Positions 58,058 through 64,000 of a DNA stretch of 64,000 bases are shown here, one piece after another. Position numbers and translations under genes: made by a program. How positions within the stretch are numbered: the stretch's first letter is position 1; each line of letters opens with the position of its first letter. This DNA comes from Neonectria sp. B-13. Taxonomy: Eukaryota > Ascomycota > Sordariomycetes > Hypocreales > Nectriaceae. The stretch spans positions 1,135,600-1,199,599 of the forward strand of contig NOKP01000001.1 in assembly GCA_002682825.1 (NCBI GenBank), written 5' to 3'. A model generated the notes under the pieces. That model searched no databases, was not told the origin of the DNA, and saw only the letters and a program-made list of their open reading frames with translations.

Positions 58058-58234
58058 ATGTCACCTGGTAGATTGAAGGAGCTTGATCCAGATGTTGGCG
58101 AGCTTCTGAATATCCTACCTGAAAGTGGCTATACCCAGGCGCACGGGGATGAGGGATTCTCGCGGCCTGTCGGGGCTACCGCGGAGGTTAATGGGAAGAC
58201 GGTGTGCTACTTCATGAAATCGAGTCTTAGCTAG
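58058..58234 (+). other. Short open frame of unknown origin, possibly a gene remnant
   Basis: 58 codons from an ATG at 58058 to TAG at 58232: MSPGRLKELDPDVGELLNIL, continuing HGDEGFSRPVGATAEVNGKT to YFMKSSLS. The composition is protein-like and GC-richer than its surroundings. It is not recognised; it may belong to a domain formerly fused to, or adjacent to, the HET relic that follows 80 bp later. Confidence 0.3.
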
Positions 58235-58316
58235 GAGAGGTTCAAAGGCAATTCTATAGTCTCATATCCCAAAAGACGGCATTTCCTAACCGATGTGATG
58301 TAGGCGAACATATCAA

Positions 58317-59060
58317 GAGCGACTACTTTCACCGCGAGTGAAACATTTCAGACGGCAGGAGTTCGCCTGGGAGTGCAAAATTGAACAATTGTGCGAGTGT
58401 CTCAGAGCAATAACATGAATTCCCAGCTGACTGGATTCCATGATTCCTGCAAAATCTAAAGCGGAATTTCGCGATACATGGAGACAGATGGTCCAAGAGT
58501 ACGGCATCTTAGACAAGACATTCTTCAAAGACCAGTTTCCGGCGCTTGCGGGCCTTTCTAAGGAGATGTATCAGATCAGAGGAACTAAATACCCCGTCGG
58601 CTTGTAGGACAACTCACTTATTGAAGATATTCTCCAGAGGACCATCTACAAGTCTCGAGATAAGGTGGAGCGCCCTTTTGAGACTTATGCGCCTTCGTGG
58701 TCGTGGGCTTCCGTCAACCCTCTTAGAGTTGATGATGGCAAACTTGCGGAAGTAACTCACAGCTTTGGCCAAGGGATTTACCGGAAACGCGTAAAAGAGA
58801 CCTTTTCGGCCACCTGGAAAGTGGATTGTACCGCTTTAGAGGGTGATGAGTTCGGCCGGATCGCCAATGGCTATCTGATTCTTGGGGCTCCCTCTCGTAT
58901 GGTTGTCGTGCGACATCGCCTCAAGAATTTTATCGCGACCAGCTCCAGATGAAACAAACCGGAATTCACTACTATATAAGACTTTAAGGGCGAGATAGAA
59001 GCGGTGTTCCTTCAGCCTGGCGGAAAGACCACTCGGCTCCACTGAGATAACTTGAAACTT
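58317..59060 (+). pseudogene. C-terminal half of a heterokaryon-incompatibility (HET) domain gene, decayed
   Basis: A single frame reads ERLLSPRVKHFRRQEFAWEC, then FRDTWRQMVQEYGILDKTFF, DQFPALAGLSKEMYQIRGTK, DNSLIEDILQRTIYKSRDKV, ERPFETYAPSWSWASVNPL and so on to a TGA at 58950. RLLSPRV.HF...EF.WEC, FPAL.G.....Y and the APSWSWASV motif are the usual landmarks after the HET domain, and I recognise the family from these. Breaks: the region 58410-58450 reads better in another frame (NNMNSQLTGFHDSC), giving TGA at 58416 and 58428, and TAG at 58605-58607 stands where Trp is expected. Coding-like sequence goes on past the TGA (DFKGEIEAVFLQPGG at about 58981). The HET domain itself is absent upstream. 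Intact members trigger cell death on fusion of unlike strains. Confidence 0.75.
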
Positions 59061-59293
59061 GAATTCCACCTCAATTCCTACTGAGGATAAGTATGAACAA
59101 TGTCAAAAGTGTAATCCGACTGGTATTTAATTGGGTGTCGGCTCCGCAGCAAATAATATTAGAATGAGTATTGACGGGGTACCATCAATATACCGAGTCC
59201 CGCCAGACGTAATACATTTCGAGAGGACATGATTACGTTCTTTTTCACGCGGAGAAAAACTCATATTAAAAGAGGAAAAGATTCACCAAACAA
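59061..59293. other. Intergenic
   Basis: Short AT-rich stretch between the HET relic and the 3' end of the zinc-finger gene. Nothing seen. Confidence 0.5.
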
Positions 59294-60124
59294 CTATTTA
59301 AGCGATAAGCTATTACTCCCTTTACACGACCATTTTAGGTGCCTTGTGAGATGATCTTTCCTTGCGAACGTTTTTAGACATGATGAGCATCTAGTCCTAT
59401 CCACAGGAATTCCCTGAGCCTTGGCTTCGGGTGTGTGCTTGGCGACCATATGCCGTGTCAGATCACGTTGCCATGAGCTTTTTCGCGGGCAAAGTTTGCA
59501 CCTCTCAGGCTTGTCAATCTTTCTTCGCTCTCGTCTACCATGCAGATTAGTTATCGAACCTGAGGATTGGGGGGATAAAGCCACAGACTTTAGGTCACAT
59601 GGGCGGTTATGTGTATTTTTCTTGACTGGGGTCATTGGATGAACTGTGTTTAGGGAAAACTCAGACATATCCGGCGGCAGAGACCTGAAGCTTTGCGAAC
59701 TTTCAGAGCTCATGTTGAAATATAGCCCTGTTGATAATGTCCCAATCGGCGAACTAGTACTTGATTCAGTAGAGAAAAAGTCGAAATTTTGGCAATCTGA
59801 TGATAAAGTAGTGGTTTCAGTGTCAGTATGAAAAGGGGTTTCTGTGAACAGCATTGCACTGCTGAAGTCGGGACTAAAGTAATGATTTGAAGACGATGTG
59901 TGAGGTATGCCGAGGGGTTGGGATAAAAAAGGTGTGTTTAGATCAGAGAAACACAAAGGCACGGGTTCAGGGAGTAGAGGGTTGGGCGGAGGGTTCAGCA
60001 TAGCCTGAAGCAATTCGGGGCTGATCCAGCCGTCGTCCATGGGTATGGGATGATAACCTTCCTGGAAGAGATCGTCTCCCATGGCAAGGTTGACACCCAT
60101 CTTGCTGTAATCGTCGTGGTTCAT
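59294..60124 (-). CDS. C2H2-type zinc-finger transcription factor
   Basis: Intronless, 276 residues. The start at 60124 (MNHDDYSKMGVNLAMGDD) is the first ATG after a promoter-like region. Residues 1-200 are Ser/Pro/Thr/Asn-rich and disordered, as in many fungal regulators. At about 215-240 there is a C2H2 finger (CKLCPRKSSWQRDLTRHMVAKH) and at about 250-275 a second, C2HC finger (CSSCLKTFARKDHLTRHLKWSC); the linker between them is longer than the usual TGEKP. A basic stretch, RRERRKIDKPERC, precedes the first finger and may be the nuclear localisation signal. DNA target and pathway are unknown. It is the only regulator candidate in the right part of the window. Confidence 0.85.
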   Translation of the reverse strand: MNHDDYSKMGVNLAMGDDLFQEGYHPIPMDDGWISPELLQAMLNPPPNPLLPEPVPLCFSDLNTPFLSQPLGIPHTSSSNHYFSPDFSSAMLFTETPFHTDTETTTLSSDCQNFDFFSTESSTSSPIGTLSTGLYFNMSSESSQSFRSLPPDMSEFSLNTVHPMTPVKKNTHNRPCDLKSVALSPQSSGSITNLHGRRERRKIDKPERCKLCPRKSSWQRDLTRHMVAKHTPEAKAQGIPVDRTRCSSCLKTFARKDHLTRHLKWSCKGSNSLSLK

Positions 60125-61876
60125 TGTGGACTAAAAGTCCGTATATTCTCAGTAGAATCCTTAGAGCCGAGGGACACCAGTGTTCGCTCGCGATAGAGTA
60201 GATATTTTGTTGTGTGTGTTGTTGGCTTTGTGTTCAATTTTGTAGCATTCGACTCCAGTTTGGATCGAGATGGGACCTTTTATCGACGTATCCGGGTCCA
60301 AAAAAACGAGTGAAACGAGTGACATCTCATGAGTACTATTTCAAGAGGTTAGCTCATAGCTTTCATCAATCCCTCTCGACTCCTAGGGGCGATCATACAC
60401 ACAGCGTAACCAAGGAAACCATCCATCTTTGGCGCCATTTCCGTGCATTGAGATAATGTCATTTACCGAGCATCTAGGCCCTGAATCCGAATTGCCCAAG
60501 AGAGATCTTGGTACTTTACCAACCTTGGCAGAGATGGCATCTCGCAGCCTAATAAAAGGCAACTTCCAATCTCTGGGGAAGGCTCGGTACTGCGAAGTCC
60601 ATGACGTAGGAATTCAAAGCATCTAGATACTCGGTAAATGGCACTTGGCTCATGCTGGAGGTGAAATTTGTATGGCCACCAAAACTGCCTTCGAGAAAAT
60701 GGGAACGAGTATTGGGGGGAGTGTGGCCAAGCCGCAGAGAGGAAGGGGGGGAGAGCGTGTGCGTGACCTAGGGCCACGCACACGCTCTCCAAGTCTTGAT
60801 CAATGGAAGTTGACCGCAGAGAAGAAGAAAGAGCAGGGACCAATGATGTAGCGAGGGAAGAGGGTGAATAGAAAGTGTTGAGACAGAAAGGGAAGAGAAG
60901 TTTTGAGTTTGTTGTGATGATATGTGATATGGATCTGGCAATGGAAGGGCAGAGTTGGGCTTTATGAATGTTGACCACGGGGCTTTGGGGTCCGAGTCCG
61001 GTACCAAACAAGACGTGAGCTGATTTCGCAGCTACTGCTGAGATGGTGTGGTGAATCAAATTCCATTATGCACCCATCTACTTGTATCTGAAGTCTGGTT
61101 GGCTGCGTAGATAGGTGGTTGAGAGGCCTACGCAGCCGCCACCTTCATGCATCAACGTCCTGGCTGCAGAGCCCTGTCAGAGGCCCTGAGACAAGAGGAT
61201 TCGAGCCTAACGAGCCCCGCCAGAGCCCAATACCTCAGCCTGATCTTAAGATTCGGCATTATATCAATGTTATCTCAGCTGCCATGGGATTGACAGAACC
61301 AAGGACGACCAGCGCCCGCAGCTACTTCAGGTAGCATACTGGGATTGATATCCATATCACTATTGTTTGGTGGTCACAATCTGACTTGGGAGAAAGGTCT
61401 ACACCCAAGGTCAACTTGCGGTATGCGAGAAGTCCAATTGATTACCACGTCAGCTGCAGGTAGAACAGGTCATATACCGCATCATCACCAATCGGATGTC
61501 CAAGAACAGAGATGGCTACGCCGCGGGGAAACATCCTGTGTAGTGGGCCCCATCTTACACGCAGTCGGCCCTGTTGGGCCCCTATACTGTCGGTCTCTAT
61601 TGGACCTCTTTTTGAACGGCGTAACGGGCCTCTATTATCTAGTGGGCCTCCCGCAGTACTTGTTATCAGAATCCCCCAGCCGCCGTTGCAACCACACAGA
61701 CAGTCGCAGATGATGTGACATGTCGTGGTTCGATTTCCTCCGCATCACTACAACTTAGGTATATAGATCATGTTAAGGCTGGTCTTCTCTACAAGACTTT
61801 GTATTCATTGCGCCTCAAGAGCGAGCTCATTCTCAAACCTCTCTTTTCCACCTTCTACAATACGAACAAGTCGAAA
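60125..61876. other. Gene-free interval
   Basis: Promoter of the zinc-finger gene on the left. The frames at 60463-61059 (minus) and 61345-61713 (plus) are unsupported by any family, intron or signal. A 16-bp perfect inverted repeat is at 60750-60790 (separate entry). Confidence 0.5.
60750..60790. repeat. 16-bp perfect inverted repeat (hairpin)
   Basis: The arm at 60750-60765 (ggagagcgtgtgcgtg) is the exact reverse complement of 60775-60790, with a 9-nt loop (acctagggc) whose middle is itself the palindrome CCTAGG. The stem is GC-rich and could fold into a strong hairpin in RNA or cruciform in DNA. It is not next to any stop codon, so a terminator role is not evident. Confidence 0.9.
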
Positions 61877-64000
61877 ATGGCCGGAGCACCCAACCCCCAG
61901 TACCACCACTTCGTCCCCCAGTTTCTTCTGAAGAACTTCTCCCATCCATACGACCCCCCCAAGAAACCCGGCCAGACATCAAAGCGATCAAAGCAGAAAT
62001 ACAAAAAGGGAATGTACCCTGGCGATTCTGTCATCCGCCATGTCGACCTCACGGCAGATCCTCCCGTCATTTGCGAAAAGCCAACGAAGCGAATTCTCGG
62101 AAACATGGACATGTATCGGGACACCAGCCAACCGACTCCGGAAAAACAACAACATGTGGAGCAGATGTTTTCCAAGCTTGAGTCAGAAGCCAGCGTCATC
62201 TTCCGCAAGATTACCAAGTCCTTCGAGCAACGGGATACTGGCCTGTGGCTTACCCGCGTCGAGAGAAACAAAATTCGCAAGTTCCTGTTCCTCCTCAAGT
62301 ATCGGGGATCGACTTTTCATCATCGTTTCTACCACGAGAGTCAAGAGTCCTATGACGCAAACGACCAAGAACTGCTGCGTGAATACATGCGAGAAAAAGG
62401 GTACTCGCGACCAGTTGACGTTTGGTTCGACAATATCAAAGCAATCATGAACCTCGAGATGGATCCTGAGAAGAAGTGGATAGCTGAACTTCCAAACAAC
62501 ATGTTTTACCTCGATGCTATGTGGTTCGTCTCACACGTCGAAATGTCATATATGGCAATCTGCACACCTTCCGATGCCAACGTCGAATTCATCCTCACCG
62601 ACAACAGTTACAATATCTTTGAGGGGCCAAATAACTTGGTAACTGATGAAGCAACTGGAAAGATCGAAGGAGCTGCCCACACTCCGTTCCATGAGTTTGC
62701 TCCGATATCTCCAAAACTAATGATCGTCCTCAGATCCCATGTCATTACAGTCCCTGAGGAGGATGCTCATGCAAATGTGAAGCGACGACGTGATCAATGG
62801 CGCTTTGAGGCTCTTAAGGAGGTTTACGGACCAGTCGAGTCAGTCTTGGCGGATCTGCCTATCACAAAGGCAACAAACAGCTACAGCAAAATCGTCGAGG
62901 GCTGCTTGCAGTTGCTGAAACATGGCAAGACCAGATTCACGAAGGACGACAAGTTTCACTTCAAGTTTTTCCCCCTCAATCCAGGCCAAGTTCACACGAT
63001 CAACGCCCTCTTACTAGAAAACGCCCAACCTTGTACGAGTGTGGTTTTCGAGTCAGAAACAGCGTTTTACCAAACCCTGGAGAGGTACTTGACGACTCCA
63101 TGCACGTTCGGCAAGATGTTTCCTGACGATAATAATGATCCTCGACTCGCATGCTTGAAAAAATTGGTAGCAGTATTGCAAGGCCTAGGGTCCGAAAAGG
63201 AACCTGTCTGGAGCGTGGTATCCTTCCCCACGATTCCAAACTTTGAAGCATACCAACGTCACTGTGCTGAGCGGTACAGGACTTTTGAAAAAGTTCGAAA
63301 ACTCGATGCCAAAGGATGCATGAACGACCCGTTCACGCAGACATACAGGAAACTCGGTATGTCGCCCCAACTGATGTACGAGCAGAAGCTGATAAATATT
63401 TCTCAGGTGGCAACGTACAATCGCTTATACTGGTTGACTTGAAACAAGCTCAACTCATGTGGACACTGCGGGTCAAGATTGATTATTGGTCTCAAGGTGT
63501 TGACGAGTCTCTGAGGCAGCTTAATCGCCAGCTTCTCATCGAAGCCTACCTTCGACTTCCAGCTCGCAGAGTCTGGCTCTTTGTGAAACGGCTGAGAGTT
63601 GAGCATCTCGATCTATGGGCTAGAACCAAAGGAGGCAGTCACACGTCTACCTTGCCAGAACTGGTTCTCAATGATCCTGAAGACATCATTGCCCGCGGTA
63701 AGTTGTTGTGCTCATACTTATTTCTATATGTACTGAGCTTCAATTAGCCTCGCATATGATTGCGCCTGGGAATGTTGCACAGCTCATGTACAAGATTGTC
63801 TTGAATGACCTCGATAGAAAGACACTACCAGTATCCAATTTACGGGATGCTATAGCTACATTCATTCACAGGAGAGCACTCATCAACTTCATATTCTACA
63901 GACCTGGTATTTAGTCCAAATGTTGTCTTGTGTTAATTTAACTAACCATTCTTTCAGGCTATCTTTGTTTCTGTGGTATGATCCCTCCAAAACTTCCACG
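61877..64000 (+). CDS. DUF4238 protein, 3' end beyond the window
   Basis: Exons 61877-63356, 63407-63697, 63748-63906 and 63958 onward (introns 50, 50 and 51 bp; donors GTATGT, GTAAGT and GTATTT, the third intron with an ACTAAC branch). A further donor-like GTATGA lies at 63975. The gene leaves the right edge, so the C-terminus is unseen. The start at 61877 follows a good context (AAAATGGCC) and begins MAGAPNPQYHHFVPQFLLKN, the DUF4238 signature (xxHYVPxFxLxxF). The next 480 residues carry more family pattern: RILGNMDMYRD, RNKIRKFLFLLKYRGSTFHH, DNSYNIFEGP and EFAPISPKLMIVLRS. The role is unknown; it is a repeated fungal accessory family and occurs in bacteria too. The first splice was chosen because the unspliced frame ends 12 codons later while splicing continues into LILVDLKQAQLMWTLRVKID, a conserved stretch. 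Confidence 0.8.

Noticed and set aside
60463..61059. 198-codon minus frame
   Set aside because: Covers the 16-bp hairpin, has no family resemblance, and lies in promoter-like DNA.
63357..63385. 26-29-bp intron in the DUF4238 gene
   Set aside because: In phase but too short; the acceptor at 63406 gives a normal 50-bp intron, also in phase.
1..64000. CRISPR array, rRNA genes, intact transposon
   Set aside because: No regularly spaced repeats, no rRNA-like sequence, and no transposase or reverse-transcriptase motif was seen in any frame.

Overview
The window is nuclear DNA of a filamentous ascomycete, most likely a Fusarium-type (Nectriaceae) species. The grounds are short introns of about 50-80 bp with GT..CTRAC..AG signals, ERG24, ATG27, GH3 and diadenosine-phosphate phosphorylase genes of ascomycete type, and members of fungal accessory families (a CGICG/F-box-like family, a CxxHxC-repeat protein, HET and NACHT fragments). 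The genus is inferred from remembered family resemblance, not from a search.

Layout. 1-893: 5' part of an S10 carboxypeptidase-like gene whose nucleophile position is Asp, not Ser. 4215-5459: seven-helix membrane protein. 5460-9588: gene-poor. 9589-10299: secreted GPI-type cysteine-rich protein. 10746-11911: MDR oxidoreductase with a 20-nt exon. 12810-14344: CofD/UPF0052-like protein. 14874-16839: a tiny membrane protein and a DUF5071 protein. 17412-21803: three accessory genes, including the CGICG/F-box-like one. 22195-24901: two broken genes (an MDR and a three-module cysteine-rich membrane protein). 25624-27195: CxxHxC-repeat protein in which every intron is phase 1. 30633-33414: secreted GH3 beta-glucosidase. 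36028-39800: divergent ERG24 and ATG27. 44489-46352: Asn/Ala-rich putative DNA-binding protein. 46651-47762: Ap4A phosphorylase. 49.5-53.3 kb: gene-free fields of decayed short repeats, including a 104-bp tandem duplication. 55.7-59.1 kb: wrecks of NACHT and HET genes around an intact secreted KTEKPE-repeat protein. 59294-60124: zinc-finger regulator. 61877-end: DUF4238 protein, cut by the window edge.

How it fits together. The part from about 30 to 48 kb looks like conserved core genome (cell-wall sugar hydrolysis, ergosterol synthesis, autophagy, nucleotide recycling). The flanking stretches (about 17-28 kb and 49-64 kb) look accessory: lineage-specific families, self-recognition gene fragments, low-complexity secreted protein, and genes killed by stop codons. 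Most of those stops could have arisen by C-to-T change at CpA (or TpG to TpA on the other strand), the pattern of repeat-induced point mutation. The most unusual items are the modular CxxHxC gene with uniform intron phase, the possible second signal-peptide exon in front of the GH3 gene, the decayed repeat fields, the S10 pseudo-peptidase, and a 16-bp perfect hairpin at 60750-60790.
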